Assembly (NCBI RefSeq): GCF_020537505.1
Contig: NZ_JAJBMO010000005.1
Location: forward strand, 153,473 to 217,472
Source of the DNA: Blautia glucerasea
GTDB lineage: Bacteria; Bacillota; Clostridia; Lachnospirales; Lachnospiraceae
Reading direction: 5' to 3'
DNA: 64,000 nt
The translations under genes and the position numbers were made by a program. Below the pieces are notes generated by a model. The model was not told the DNA's origin. It worked only from the letters and a program-made list of their open reading frames with translations, and ran no database searches. Positions 49,746-59,696 of the stretch are shown piece after piece. Within the stretch, counting starts at the first letter, position 1, and the number at the start of each line of letters is the position of its first letter.

Positions 49746-50350
49746 ATTCTCTTAATAACCTTAAGTCTGGTAAATTCCTCTCTTTCCTTCTCCTCCAAAG
49801 CATTGGAAATATCCTTCGTCAGAGCCTCAAACTTCGGAATCGTAATATTCTTCAGCGCATTCGCCCTCTTCTGCGTCTTCTTAATATTGCTAGCCAGCCG
49901 AATCGCCGAATTTTCAATCATAGACAGCTTAATGGAAAGCTCCTTCACTCTCTCAAAAGCCGCCTTCGCCTCATCCAGAGACATCTTCGTACTATAATAA
50001 GCATATGTCGGCACATTTCCCGACTTATCATACTCCACCAGCGGAATCTCCGTACCCATAACACTACGTGTCTTAATACGAATAGAATTCTCCACCGGCA
50101 CCGTATGGGAAATCTGATCCACAAACGCGATACCCATCTCCATATTCGCTTTCTGCAAAGCCTCATACGCAGTTCGGAACGTCTCATCAATCTGTCCCTG
50201 GATATCCTTCGCCTGATCAACCAAATTCATCATCTCACGAATCAGAATATTACGCTTCTTATCCATCAGTTCATAACCCTGACGGGAAAGAGCAAGTGAA
50301 TTCTTAGCCAGAATTAAATTACCCTTGGTAGGAAAGGTATTCGGATCCAT
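49730..50350 (-). CDS. ntpD: V-type ATP synthase subunit D
   Basis: 206 residues, long antiparallel coiled coil at both ends (FPTKGNLILAKNSLALSRQGYELMDKKRNILIREM and LASNIKKTQKRANALKNITIPKF) with the short central domain. It is the central rotor stalk and turns within the A3B3 head. Last gene of the operon. Length is normal. Confidence 0.95.
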   Translation of the reverse strand: MDPNTFPTKGNLILAKNSLALSRQGYELMDKKRNILIREMMNLVDQAKDIQGQIDETFRTAYEALQKANMEMGIAFVDQISHTVPVENSIRIKTRSVMGTEIPLVEYDKSGNVPTYAYYSTKMSLDEAKAAFERVKELSIKLSMIENSAIRLASNIKKTQKRANALKNITIPKFEALTKDISNALEEKEREEFTRLKVIKRMKQGA

Positions 50351-50367
50351 TCAAGTCACCTCACTCT

Positions 50368-51750
50368 TTATTTGGTAGTCTCGTGATAATACTGATCCAG
50401 AATCTTGGTATCAATACGGTCAAGCTCATCCTTCGGAAGCATACCAAGAAGCTCCCAGCCCTTATTCAGAGTATCGATAATACTTCTGTTCTCTGTATCT
50501 GTCTGACCGACAAACTCAGCCTCAAATGCCTTACCAAACTGCAGATACTTCTTATCCAGAGGAGAAAGCTCATCCTCACCAATAACAGAAGCAAGGGCTC
50601 TGGCATCTCCAACCTTTGCATAACAGGAAAACAGCTGGTTGGCAACGTCCTGATGGTCCGCTCTTGTGAAGCCCTCACCAATACCATCCTTCATCAGACG
50701 GGAAAGAGACGGCAGAACATTGATTGGCGGGTAAATACCCTGTCCATGAAGCTGTCTGTCCAGAACAATCTGACCCTCAGTAATGTAACCGGTAAGGTCA
50801 GGGATCGGATGGGTAATATCATCATTAGGCATGGTCAGAATCGGGATCTGTGTAACAGAACCTGTACCACCGGAAACAATACCTGCACGCTCATATAAAG
50901 TAGCAAGCTCACTGTAAAGATATCCAGGATAACCTTTACGGGAAGGAATCTCACCTTTGGAAGAAGAAACCTCACGCATTGCCTCACAGAAAGAAGTGAT
51001 ATCTGTAAGAATAACCAGAATATGCATACCTTTTTCAAAAGCAAGATACTCTGCTGCAGTCAGGGCGATCTTCGGAGTCAGAAGACGCTCAACAGTAGGG
51101 TCATTTGCCAGGTTCAGGAACATAACAACGTGATCGGAAGCACCGCTCTCCTCAAAGGTTCTGCGGAAAAACTCTGCAACATCATACTTAACACCCATTG
51201 CAGCAAACACAATGGCGAAATTCTCATCAGAATCAGCGCCCAGAGAAGCCTGACGCACGATCTGTGCAGCCAGCTTATCATGAGGAAGACCGTTTCCAGA
51301 GAAAATCGGAAGCTTCTGTCCACGGATCAGGGTGGTCAGACCATCAATTGCGGAAATACCGGTATTGATGTAGTTACGCGGATACTCACGGGTAACCGGG
51401 TTCAGTGGCAGTCCATTGATGTTCAGGCTCACCTCCGGTGTGATCTCACCAAGACCATCGATAGGCTGTCCAATACCGTTAAAGGTACGTCCCAGGATTT
51501 CCGGGGAAAGCCCGATTTCCATAGGATGACCACTAAGACGTGTATGAGTGTTTCCAAGGGACATATTATCTGTACCCTCGAAAACCTGAATTACTGCTTT
51601 ATCTTCGTATATTTCAATGATACGGCCAAGCTTTTCGGTACCGTCATCCATACGGAAGGAGACGATTTCCTCATAGGAAGCGTTTTTAACGCCTTCCAGA
51701 ACTACAAGAGGGCCGTTTATTTCACTAAGGCCTAAATATTCGATTGCCAT
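50368..51750 (-). CDS. ntpB: V-type ATP synthase subunit B
   Basis: 460 residues, starting [21 protein letters not shown]. Regulatory non-catalytic subunit of the A3B3 head: it has the [33 protein letters not shown] region with a degenerate P-loop (SGNGLPHDK), as usual. 17 bp separate it from subunit D. Confidence 0.97.
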   Translation of the reverse strand: MAIEYLGLSEINGPLVVLEGVKNASYEEIVSFRMDDGTEKLGRIIEIYEDKAVIQVFEGTDNMSLGNTHTRLSGHPMEIGLSPEILGRTFNGIGQPIDGLGEITPEVSLNINGLPLNPVTREYPRNYINTGISAIDGLTTLIRGQKLPIFSGNGLPHDKLAAQIVRQASLGADSDENFAIVFAAMGVKYDVAEFFRRTFEESGASDHVVMFLNLANDPTVERLLTPKIALTAAEYLAFEKGMHILVILTDITSFCEAMREVSSSKGEIPSRKGYPGYLYSELATLYERAGIVSGGTGSVTQIPILTMPNDDITHPIPDLTGYITEGQIVLDRQLHGQGIYPPINVLPSLSRLMKDGIGEGFTRADHQDVANQLFSCYAKVGDARALASVIGEDELSPLDKKYLQFGKAFEAEFVGQTDTENRSIIDTLNKGWELLGMLPKDELDRIDTKILDQYYHETTK

Positions 51751-51768
51751 AAAAAACTTACCTCCCTA

Positions 51769-53538
51769 TCAGCCGTTTCTCTCTAATACGTTATCGTAGA
51801 ATCTGTCGATGTCAGCCTTATACTGGTCAAACATCTCAGGTTTGTTATTCGGAACATCATATTTGATAGCAATGACACGCTCAAAAATATTATCCTCCTT
51901 CAGTACGGAAACCGGCATTCCCTGATTTACAAGGGAGCGGCACTTCTCGTACAGATAAAGGATGATCTCCATCATATTGAACTGCTTGCTCATCGGTACA
52001 CAGGTATCCTCTGCATGGAACGCATTCTGCTGAAGGAATCCAAGACGGATAACCCTTGCGATCTCCAGAGTCAGCTTCTGATCATCCGGAAGAACATCAC
52101 TACCGATCAGCTTAACGATTTCCATCAGAGAGCTCTCCTGGTTCAGAATCGCCATCAGCTGATTACGGTCGCTTACAAATTTAGCGGAAACATTATCTCT
52201 GTACCATGGGCTTAAATCCTCCAGGTACTCACTATAGCTTGTGAGCCAGTGGATAGCCGGGAAATGACGGGCATAAGCCAGAGATTTATCCAGTCCCCAG
52301 AAGCAGCGGACGAAACGCTTGGTATTCTGTGTAACAGGCTCGGAGAAATCACCACCCTGTGGGGAAACCGCACCGATAATAGATACGGAACCTTCGGTTC
52401 CATTTAAGTTCTGCATCATACCAGCTCGCTCATAGAAAGCGGAAAGCTTGGAAGCCAGATAAGCCGGGAAACCTTCCTCGGCAGGCATTTCCTCCAGACG
52501 TCCGGATAACTCTCGAAGAGCCTCGGCCCAACGGGAAGTGGAGTCTGCCATGATGGCAACGTCATAACCCATGTCACGATAATACTCAGCCAGTGTAACA
52601 CCTGTATAAATAGAAGCCTCACGGGCTGCAACAGGCATGTTTGATGTATTGGCAATCAGAGTGGTACGGTCCATCATCAGGTTTCCGGATTTCGGGTCGA
52701 TCAGTTTACTGAAGTCCTCAAGGACCTGTGTCATCTCGTTTCCACGCTCACCACATCCAATATAGATGATGATATCTGCATCAGACCACTTTGCAATCTG
52801 GTGCTGTGTCATGGTTTTTCCAGTACCGAAACCTCCAGGGATCGCAGCTGTACCACCTTTTGCAATTGGGAAAAGGGTATCCAGGATACGCTGTCCGGTT
52901 ACCAGCGGTACGCTTGCAGGGAAACGTTTGTAGGTAGGTCTTGGCACACGGATGGGCCATTTCTGTGCAAGAGCGATGTCACGCTCGCTGCCGTCAGAAA
53001 GACGAACCGTTACAATCGGATCAAGAATAGTATATGCTCCGTCCGGAACTGCCTTGATAACCTCAGCCTCTCCGATTGTTGGCGGAACCATGGATTTATG
53101 AAGAATGGAAGCTGTTTCCTGAGTCTCGGCAATGATAGTACCTGCACTTACCATATCTCCAACTTTAACAGTTACATGAACATCCCATTTCTTAGCAGTA
53201 TCAAGGGAATCAACACTGACACCACGAGAAATATATTTTCCGGAGGATTTTGCAATCTCCTCCAGAGGACGCTGGATACCATCGAAAATGTTATGAATGA
53301 TTCCAGGTCCCAGAAGAACGGAAATAGCATCGCCTGTTCCCATTACTGTATCGCCTGGCTTCAGTCCTGTTGTCTCCTCGAAAACCTGTACGGTAGTCAT
53401 GCCCTTTTTCAGACCAATGACCTCACCGACCAGCTTCTCAGGTCCAACATAAACCATCTCGGAAATCTTAAATCCCGGGTCGCCTTTCAGATAAATAACA
53501 GGACCGTTAACGCCGTAGATAATACCTGTTTTATTCAT
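51769..53538 (-). CDS. ntpA: V-type ATP synthase catalytic subunit A
   Basis: 589 residues. Walker [10 protein letters not shown] at about residues 230-239, the family-typical non-homologous region around residues 115-185, and the signature [16 protein letters not shown]. It hydrolyses or makes ATP, coupled to Na+ or H+ movement. It starts 8 bp inside the end of the subunit E gene. Confidence 0.98.
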   Translation of the reverse strand: MNKTGIIYGVNGPVIYLKGDPGFKISEMVYVGPEKLVGEVIGLKKGMTTVQVFEETTGLKPGDTVMGTGDAISVLLGPGIIHNIFDGIQRPLEEIAKSSGKYISRGVSVDSLDTAKKWDVHVTVKVGDMVSAGTIIAETQETASILHKSMVPPTIGEAEVIKAVPDGAYTILDPIVTVRLSDGSERDIALAQKWPIRVPRPTYKRFPASVPLVTGQRILDTLFPIAKGGTAAIPGGFGTGKTMTQHQIAKWSDADIIIYIGCGERGNEMTQVLEDFSKLIDPKSGNLMMDRTTLIANTSNMPVAAREASIYTGVTLAEYYRDMGYDVAIMADSTSRWAEALRELSGRLEEMPAEEGFPAYLASKLSAFYERAGMMQNLNGTEGSVSIIGAVSPQGGDFSEPVTQNTKRFVRCFWGLDKSLAYARHFPAIHWLTSYSEYLEDLSPWYRDNVSAKFVSDRNQLMAILNQESSLMEIVKLIGSDVLPDDQKLTLEIARVIRLGFLQQNAFHAEDTCVPMSKQFNMMEIILYLYEKCRSLVNQGMPVSVLKEDNIFERVIAIKYDVPNNKPEMFDQYKADIDRFYDNVLERNG

Positions 53539-54118
53539 GGCTCAGCCCTCCGTCAAATTTGAATTCTTTTTTCAGCTTCTCATAAGCGCTCATGAAAGAA
53601 TTGTCGATCAGGATATTTTTCGCCGGGATGGTAGCTTTGATACCGCCCATAAACGGCTCCTTGGAAATCTCAACTGTAAATCCTGTCTTTGCAACGATAG
53701 AACGCTGTAATGCTGTATCTTCCGGGGAAAGATAGATGCAGATTTCATCATTTCCCGCAAATTCTCTTGCCTTCTGGATTCTTGTACAAAGATAATCCTG
53801 ATATTCAGGGCTCTCCATAAAGTCCTCCAGATGATTCTTAACCTCTACAAAAAGCTCATTTCTAAGCTCATTCTGTTTGGCTGTCCAGTCACGTCTTAAA
53901 GTCAGCTGCTCAGCAGAAAGTGCCTTGTTTACCTCGCGGGTAGCATTTTCTGTCTCTGCCTTGATCTGTGCCTCGGCATCCATTTTTCTTGATTCTTTAT
54001 GCTTTTCAAGCATTTCTTCCAGATTCTTCTTATGGGCTTCCAGTGTATTCTCAGCCTCTGTCTGGGCTTCCTGTACGGAAGTGTCATAGAAATGCTGCAG
54101 TTTTTCTTCAATTGTCAT
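53531..54118 (-). CDS. ntpE: V-type ATP synthase subunit E
   Basis: 195 residues. N-terminal charged coiled coil (about 1-100) and globular C-terminal domain with EICIYLSPEDTAL and FMGGIKATIPAKNILIDNSF. Peripheral stalk, binds the top of the A3B3 head. Overlaps the subunit A start. Confidence 0.9.
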   Translation of the reverse strand: MTIEEKLQHFYDTSVQEAQTEAENTLEAHKKNLEEMLEKHKESRKMDAEAQIKAETENATREVNKALSAEQLTLRRDWTAKQNELRNELFVEVKNHLEDFMESPEYQDYLCTRIQKAREFAGNDEICIYLSPEDTALQRSIVAKTGFTVEISKEPFMGGIKATIPAKNILIDNSFMSAYEKLKKEFKFDGGLSHE

Positions 54119-54135
54119 GCTTGGTCTTCTCCTGC

Positions 54136-54444
54136 CTATAACTTTAAGCCAATGGCTTCGTTAACATATCCGGTAATAAAATCAGGTTTGCGGCCTGTAC
54201 CATGCCTGTCAGGGATTTCGATGATCAAAGGCGTTTTATGGTTCAGCTTTACATCGTCCACGATCTGGGGAAACTCCCGGCCGAATTTCTCGGTCAGGAG
54301 AAGGATCCCGATTTCTTTGTTGGCGATCGCTTTTTCCAGGGCGTCCTTCAGTTCGTCACGCTCATGGACTACAACGCCTTCCACACCTGCCAGTCTCATC
54401 CCTGTGCAGGTATCGATGTTGTCACTGATCAAAAACATTTTCAT
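54136..54444 (-). CDS. V-type ATP synthase subunit F
   Basis: 102 residues, Rossmann-like: MKMFLISDNIDTCTGMRLAGVEG, then KEIGILLLTEKFG and LIIEIPDRHG. Binds the rotor stalk with subunit D. Normal length. Coupled with the K gene by a 2-bp gap. Confidence 0.93.
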   Translation of the reverse strand: MKMFLISDNIDTCTGMRLAGVEGVVVHERDELKDALEKAIANKEIGILLLTEKFGREFPQIVDDVKLNHKTPLIIEIPDRHGTGRKPDFITGYVNEAIGLKL

Positions 54445-54446
54445 AA

Positions 54447-54878
54447 TTATAATTTACCGATGATCATGAAGGAAATGATCAGACCATAAAGAGCAACACC
54501 TTCGGCAAGACCTACGAAGATAAGAGATTTACCAAGAATGCTCTGATCCTCGCTGATTGCACCAAGAGCTGCACTTGCCGCACTGGCTACGGCAATACCA
54601 CCACCGATACAGGAAAGACCTGTAACAAGAGCTGCTGCAATATATCCAAGACCTGTTGCAATACCTGCATCAGCGCCTGTTGCCGCCTGTACAGAAGAGC
54701 TTCCTGCAAACATAACCATTGCTGCTACTAACATGGTACCAAAGAAGAAAAATGCATTTGTTGCGATTGTTGCTTTGTAACGTCCACGGCTCTTCTCGCC
54801 GATGAAATAATAACCAAATGGAACGATAATGCTTAATACAAGCGCTACTGCTAAGATAATCTGTGTCATAACTGTCAT
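54447..54878 (-). CDS. ntpK: V-type ATP synthase subunit K (rotor ring)
   Basis: 143 residues with four transmembrane helices, arranged as a double hairpin: about 5-28, 40-62, 75-105, 118-142. The fourth carries the ion-binding Glu in FVGLAEGVALYGLI. It builds the membrane ring. GAGGAGG lies upstream. Whether the ion is Na+ or H+ cannot be said with certainty. Confidence 0.93.
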   Translation of the reverse strand: MTVMTQIILAVALVLSIIVPFGYYFIGEKSRGRYKATIATNAFFFFGTMLVAAMVMFAGSSSVQAATGADAGIATGLGYIAAALVTGLSCIGGGIAVASAASAALGAISEDQSILGKSLIFVGLAEGVALYGLIISFMIIGKL

Positions 54879-54986
54879 GATAATTGACCTCCTCGTGTTT
54901 TAACATTTGTAATGTCACCGCTTATCGTCGGGACATGTGATAAACATTTCACAGAATATATTTTATAATCACTACCAGACGGCAGT

Positions 54987-56957
54987 CTATTTCGCCTCCG
55001 CATCAGAACGGAAAGGCTCGAATTTTCTTCCGCTTCCCTTGTAGAAACGGCTGAACATCTCGTAATACTCAAGTCTCAGTACCTGAATACCAACAATCAG
55101 TCCCTCAAGAGCACATACGAAAATATTTCCAAGAACGATTGCTACCCAGTTCGGGTTTCCATTCTCCGCACCTGCCAGCATCAGCACAACCTGCATCATA
55201 GCTGCATGGCTGACTGCATAAGCTCCGATACGCACAAAGGAAAGCGTGTTGGAGAAGTAGCTCAGAAGGACCTCGAACATCTCGAAAAATCCCTGGACAA
55301 TAAACATTCCCACACCGCCGTCTAAAGCTGCCGGCTTCTTTTCCACAAGGTTTGTAAGAGGCTCTTTTAAGAACATTACAAGCAGCGGAAGGATAAACAT
55401 AATGCAAAGAACGATACTGCCTGGAAGTTTATGACCTGTCATAAACAGAGCAAGTACAACAACTGCGGAGCCATAGAATACAAGACCGGCAACTGAGTTT
55501 GTATCAAACCATGTCTTTTCTGTATCCTTTGCCTTCAGGGAATTCATAATATTAAAAATCATACACAGAAGAATGATTCCCATACCAAAGCCGATGGCAA
55601 TAATAAATACGGTATTCAGTTTTCCAATAAAAGGTACTTCCATCATGGCATCCATCGGCCGCAGCCATACAGGCTCTATAATATCCTCAAATCCAAAAAA
55701 GCTGCCAAACATGAAACCGAAGAATGTGGAAAAAATACCTGCACAGCTGATGATTCCCGCAAGATCAATATGCTTGAACTTGTAAAGAAGGAATCCTCCA
55801 ATCAGTAGAACCAGTCCCTGGCCGGCATCTCCGAACATTGCTCCGAAAATAAAGGAATAAGTAAGGGCAATAAACCAGGTTGGATCCATTTCTCCGTAGG
55901 CCGGAAGGCCATACATTTTGGTGTACATTTCGAAAGGCTTGAAAAGCTTGGGATTCTTCAGCTTGGTAGGCGGTGTCTTATGGGCATCCTCCTGCTCATT
56001 CTCATCAATCAGACAGAAAATACGGGAATCTCCGGAAATATCATTCTGGAAAGCTTTGGCATCCTTCTCTGTCATCCAGCCACAAAGGATATAAAATGGT
56101 TCCTTCGGCTTATAATCGGCTGCTGCCTCTCCCTTATTGTCCCCATGTGTGCATGCTGCCAGTTTACGGATATCAAAGTTCCTTGAAAACTGGGAAAGTG
56201 TATGTTTGCAGGAAACAATGTCGGATGCATTTTTTCTGAAGAAAGCTTTTCTTGCCGCTTTGTTCGCATCAAGATCTGCAATTGTTTTCTTGTACTGCGC
56301 CTCAAGTGCTGTGTATGCAGCTTTGGCAGTTCCATCATACTGATCCGGTACAAAGATTTTTTCAAAGTGCATAGCAGAATATACGGCATGGATCCGCTGT
56401 GCTTCATGAGCGGGGACAAAATAAATTCCCCAGATATAACGGTCATCCTCATCACATTTAATGAAAATCGTATCCAGATTGTCATAAATGTAGGTTTTAA
56501 ATTTTTCGAAATAATCTTTCTCGATCCGTCCAAAACGATAATGGATATAACGCATTTTCAGGATTGACTGCACATCAAAGTCTACATTTCGGAAAGGATA
56601 GATAATACGAAGTGATTCTGCCAGAGAATCACGTTTCTCTTCCAGTTCCTGACGGGTCTTGTTAAGGACATCCGCTTCATCTTTGATCTGCTGTACGAAA
56701 GAGAGAGCTTTTTCGATTGGAAGCTTCTTCGCAGAAGCCTGCTCCGGGTTCTCAACCTCTTCATAGAAGCTTCCGACTGTGCTTAAAGCTTCTTTATAAG
56801 GATTGATTTCAAGATAAGGAGAAAGATTCTTCACATCTGTGAGCTCAGTAAGAGCATTCTCCAGATGAATCTCATACCGGCTGAGGTAATTATTTACAAC
56901 TCGGTCGATATCCTCTCTTGGCCCGGTAATGCTGACAAATTTCATTTTCTCAATCAC
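54987..56957 (-). CDS. ntpI: V-type ATP synthase subunit I (stator, subunit a)
   Basis: 656 residues. Cytoplasmic N-terminal half (about 1-330) with two coiled coils, and a C-terminal membrane half with about seven helices (FIFGAMFGDAGQGLVLLIGGFLLY, SFVRIGAYAVSHAAMMQVVLMLAG). It forms the ion half-channels beside the K ring. A 108-bp gap to K holds only the K ribosome-binding region. Length typical. Confidence 0.96.
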   Translation of the reverse strand: MIEKMKFVSITGPREDIDRVVNNYLSRYEIHLENALTELTDVKNLSPYLEINPYKEALSTVGSFYEEVENPEQASAKKLPIEKALSFVQQIKDEADVLNKTRQELEEKRDSLAESLRIIYPFRNVDFDVQSILKMRYIHYRFGRIEKDYFEKFKTYIYDNLDTIFIKCDEDDRYIWGIYFVPAHEAQRIHAVYSAMHFEKIFVPDQYDGTAKAAYTALEAQYKKTIADLDANKAARKAFFRKNASDIVSCKHTLSQFSRNFDIRKLAACTHGDNKGEAAADYKPKEPFYILCGWMTEKDAKAFQNDISGDSRIFCLIDENEQEDAHKTPPTKLKNPKLFKPFEMYTKMYGLPAYGEMDPTWFIALTYSFIFGAMFGDAGQGLVLLIGGFLLYKFKHIDLAGIISCAGIFSTFFGFMFGSFFGFEDIIEPVWLRPMDAMMEVPFIGKLNTVFIIAIGFGMGIILLCMIFNIMNSLKAKDTEKTWFDTNSVAGLVFYGSAVVVLALFMTGHKLPGSIVLCIMFILPLLVMFLKEPLTNLVEKKPAALDGGVGMFIVQGFFEMFEVLLSYFSNTLSFVRIGAYAVSHAAMMQVVLMLAGAENGNPNWVAIVLGNIFVCALEGLIVGIQVLRLEYYEMFSRFYKGSGRKFEPFRSDAEAK

Positions 56958-56975
56958 ATTGCTACCTCCGGGTTA

Positions 56976-58019
56976 CTAATTGTTGTGAACATAACGCATT
57001 GCCTCGTCCGGATCAACCTGGTAACGAACACACTCCAGTGCGATGGTCAGACGGTTTACCTCATGCTCTTTGTGGTAAAGATAAGAATACAAAACAGCTA
57101 CTGAATAAGGATCCTTGCGAGCCTCTTTCTCAAGCACGGTACGGAGCAGACTATTATAAAGCTCCTCCATGGAGATCAGGTTCAGCTGCTGATATTTCCT
57201 GCCATACCAGGTACGGGAAAAGATCTGCTCACCCTCTTCTTTGCTGGTAGCTTCCACCAGAGCTGTGATTTCTTCTTTCTTTAGTTTATAATTCACGGGA
57301 ATCAGCTGTGCGTAGATGGCTGCCGGCTCCATTTTGTAATAACGCTTGGACCGCAAGATAAACTGCAGGTTCAGCATATCAAACTTCTCACCATAAGCCT
57401 TGGTGATCTCGTCCAGATCGTTTCCCTTGAATAACTTTTTGCGGACACTCCAAATCTGATTAAAATAATAAAGATCAAGAGCCATTCCGTAGTCAAATAA
57501 AAGTCCATTGCCGTTCTCATATACGCTCTGAAGGGGAGCGTAGAATTCATTGCCCTTCAGGGCTGTCATGAACTCATCCATATTTCCGGCACCTGCCACT
57601 CTGTCAATATCCAGCTTGGAATGATGCAGGAAAAAGTCGCGGTAAGGACTCATATCCACAGGATTGGTGCTTCTGTGATCGAAAAGATTCGTTAAAATCT
57701 CTTTCAGAACACGGATCTCGTAGCGCTTGGAATAAAGTGCCAGGAATTTGCGCTGTTCCTTGTTTGCAAAATTGTAAATGCGGGAGAAATTTCCGAAAAT
57801 AGATTTCTTCAGAAGCTTCTCAATCTCGCCTCGGTGAAGGTTGTTCTCATCAAGGTCTGACCATTTACTGACATATTCCGGCGTTTTCTTTAAATAGGAA
57901 ACTACCTGTGGAACGTCCGAAAAACGGACGATTTCCTGAAGCTGTTCATCTGTCACCAGATGGCTGCTCATAGCGCGTATTTTCGTGGAAATTCCGCTGT
58001 AGGAAAGAACGCTTCCCAT
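56976..58019 (-). CDS. ntpC: V-type ATP synthase subunit C
   Basis: 347 residues, mainly helical AC39 family: MGSVLSYSGISTKIRAMSSHLV at the start, YKMEPAAIYAQLIPVNYKLKKEEI and DPYSVAVLYSYLYHKEHEVNRLTIALECVRYQ in segments. It couples the central stalk to the membrane ring. Its start overlaps the preceding stop by one base. Confidence 0.93.
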   Translation of the reverse strand: MGSVLSYSGISTKIRAMSSHLVTDEQLQEIVRFSDVPQVVSYLKKTPEYVSKWSDLDENNLHRGEIEKLLKKSIFGNFSRIYNFANKEQRKFLALYSKRYEIRVLKEILTNLFDHRSTNPVDMSPYRDFFLHHSKLDIDRVAGAGNMDEFMTALKGNEFYAPLQSVYENGNGLLFDYGMALDLYYFNQIWSVRKKLFKGNDLDEITKAYGEKFDMLNLQFILRSKRYYKMEPAAIYAQLIPVNYKLKKEEITALVEATSKEEGEQIFSRTWYGRKYQQLNLISMEELYNSLLRTVLEKEARKDPYSVAVLYSYLYHKEHEVNRLTIALECVRYQVDPDEAMRYVHNN

Positions 58020-58339
58020 TACATCACTTCCTCCTGAATGATCTTTTCAAAAATTTCTCTGGAAAGGCGTTCGTGATTCTTCTCGTAATAAGCGTCAAGC
58101 TGACTTAAGGATTTCTGGGTGTCCTCACGCAGGGATGACAGGCGCTTATCCTTCTCACCTTCAAGATTCCGGCGAATTTCCTTAATCTGCTCTTCCGTCT
58201 GTTTCTCCAGCTGGGTGTCGAATTCCTTGGACTGCCTTTCCATCTCAGCTGAAAGAGCTTTCTTCTTCTGCACAGCATCCTTCATAATGCTCTCTGCAGT
58301 GGTCTCTATCTCGGACAACTTACCGATTATCTGTTCCAT
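58019..58339 (-). CDS. V-type ATP synthase subunit G/H (peripheral stalk)
   Basis: 106 residues of uninterrupted charged coiled coil (IGKLSEIETTAESIMKDAVQKKKALSAEMERQ and on). First gene of the operon, forms the peripheral stalk together with subunit E. GGAGGGG lies upstream of the ATG. Confidence 0.88.
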   Translation of the reverse strand: MEQIIGKLSEIETTAESIMKDAVQKKKALSAEMERQSKEFDTQLEKQTEEQIKEIRRNLEGEKDKRLSSLREDTQKSLSQLDAYYEKNHERLSREIFEKIIQEEVM

Positions 58340-58687
58340 TTTTCCCCTCCTTTTTCAAGTTTTAAGTATCTTACACCCATTTTGATGAAAATACCAGTCA
58401 AACTTTGCCTAAAATTTTCACAAAAATTCAATACAATTCCATATGATTTGACTAAAAATTAACAATCTTCTCAAATTCTATCATAGCAAAAATATATAGC
58501 CAGTACACGTATTAATTATAATTGGAAGAAAGTGCATATTTGTGCGTTGTTTTCACCTATCGTTCCCCTTTATCCTTCCTTCCCAGGAGCTCATTTTCAG
58601 TCAAATTTGGTCAGAAATTGTTTCTGTGACGGTGTTTTTTGTTTTATTTATCACGGACATGGGTAGAAAATCGTGATATCAATATTA
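58340..58687. other. Divergent promoter region of V-ATPase operon and trmB
   Basis: No gene is seen. AT-rich with imperfect dyad ATCACGGA/TCGTGAT near 58651-58678. It holds the V-ATPase promoter, which I could not fix. Confidence 0.4.
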
Positions 58688-58716
58688 TTGCGGAAAACTG
58701 GGAAATCATGTATAGT
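58688..58716 (+). promoter_or_regulatory. trmB: Promoter of trmB
   Basis: TTGCGG (58688-58693), 17-bp spacer, TATAGT (58711-58716), about 84 bp before the ATG. Confidence 0.65.
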
Positions 58717-58799
58717 AGTTTTGTTATTAAGAATAGATACGATCTTAGCTGACTTAATCAGCTTTTAAACAGTTATAAAAGCATTTACAGGAGGAACTC

Positions 58800-59453
58800 A
58801 TGCGACTTAGAAATATACCTGGCGCAAAAGACGCCATTGAAGAAAGTATTTACGTAATCCAGAATCCCCAGGAAAATAAGGGCAGCTGGGACAAAGTCTT
58901 CCCTCAGGATCAGCTCATCCACCTGGAAGTTGGCATGGGAAAAGGCCGCTTCCTTATGGATATGGCCAGGCTTCACCCGGAGATCAACTACATCGGGATT
59001 GAAATGTACGACAGCGTACTCCTCCGCGCCATCCAGAAAAAAGAAGCCCTGGCAGAAGAAGGTCAGGAGCTTTCCAACCTGAAATTCATGCGCATGGACG
59101 CCCGCCTGCTTCCGGACGTTTTTGAGAAAGGGGAGGTTGACAGAATCTACCTGAACTTTTCTGACCCATGGCCCAAGGCGCGCCACGCTTCCCGCCGCCT
59201 TACTTCCCGGGAATTCCTTGCCCGCTACAACAAGATTCTGAAAGAAGACGGAACCATCGAGTTCAAAACTGACAACCGAGGCCTGTTCGACTTTTCCCTG
59301 GAAGAAGTTCCGGAAGCCGGATGGAAACTGGAGGCACACACCTTTGACCTGCATCATAATGAAGAAATGATGATTGGAAATGTAATGACCGAATATGAAG
59401 AAAAATTTTCCTCTATGGGAAATCCGATCTGTAAGATGATCATTCGTCGTTAA
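58800..59453 (+). CDS. trmB: tRNA (guanine-N7-)-methyltransferase
   Basis: 217 residues. SAM-binding motif LEVGMGKGRFLMDMA, IGIEMYDSVLLRAI, and catalytic region YLNFSDPWPKARHASRRLTSREFL, end FSSMGNPICKMIIRR. It methylates G46 in the variable loop of tRNA. AGGAGGA lies upstream. It is followed by a small gene and the helicase. Confidence 0.96.
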   Translation: MRLRNIPGAKDAIEESIYVIQNPQENKGSWDKVFPQDQLIHLEVGMGKGRFLMDMARLHPEINYIGIEMYDSVLLRAIQKKEALAEEGQELSNLKFMRMDARLLPDVFEKGEVDRIYLNFSDPWPKARHASRRLTSREFLARYNKILKEDGTIEFKTDNRGLFDFSLEEVPEAGWKLEAHTFDLHHNEEMMIGNVMTEYEEKFSSMGNPICKMIIRR

Positions 59454-59518
59454 ATGTTTCACCTTGCTGTATTTCTTTTCATATTATAAGGAAGAAATAT
59501 CTGGCAGGAGTTTTTTAT

Positions 59519-59680
59519 ATGAAGCGAACCAGATCTTTGCAAAAATTTGCTGCTCAATTTGGCTATGAACATAAAAACAGAAGCAATCCCTTCTCCAGCA
59601 TAAAAAAGCATGCCAATGAACTGTCCAAACTGCTGGACAGCATGTTTCCCAAGGACAAAAACGACAAAGAAAAATCATAG
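59519..59680 (+). CDS. Small basic protein upstream of SNF2 helicase
   Basis: 53 residues: MKRTRSLQKFAAQFGYEHKN, RSNPFSSIKKHANELSKLLD, SMFPKDKNDKEKS. GGCAGGAG lies upstream of the ATG. It is basic, with one amphipathic helix (about 27-45), and stops 16 bp before the helicase gene. No family recognised. The good ribosome-binding site and spacing support a real gene. Confidence 0.55.
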   Translation: MKRTRSLQKFAAQFGYEHKNRSNPFSSIKKHANELSKLLDSMFPKDKNDKEKS

Positions 59681-59696
59681 AGGTACCTGATTAAAA

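Noticed and set aside
49382..49755. Several overlapping frames through the poly-C tract and the palindrome
   Set aside because: They arise from low-complexity and inverted-repeat sequence, have Pro/Arg-rich nonsense composition and no start signals.
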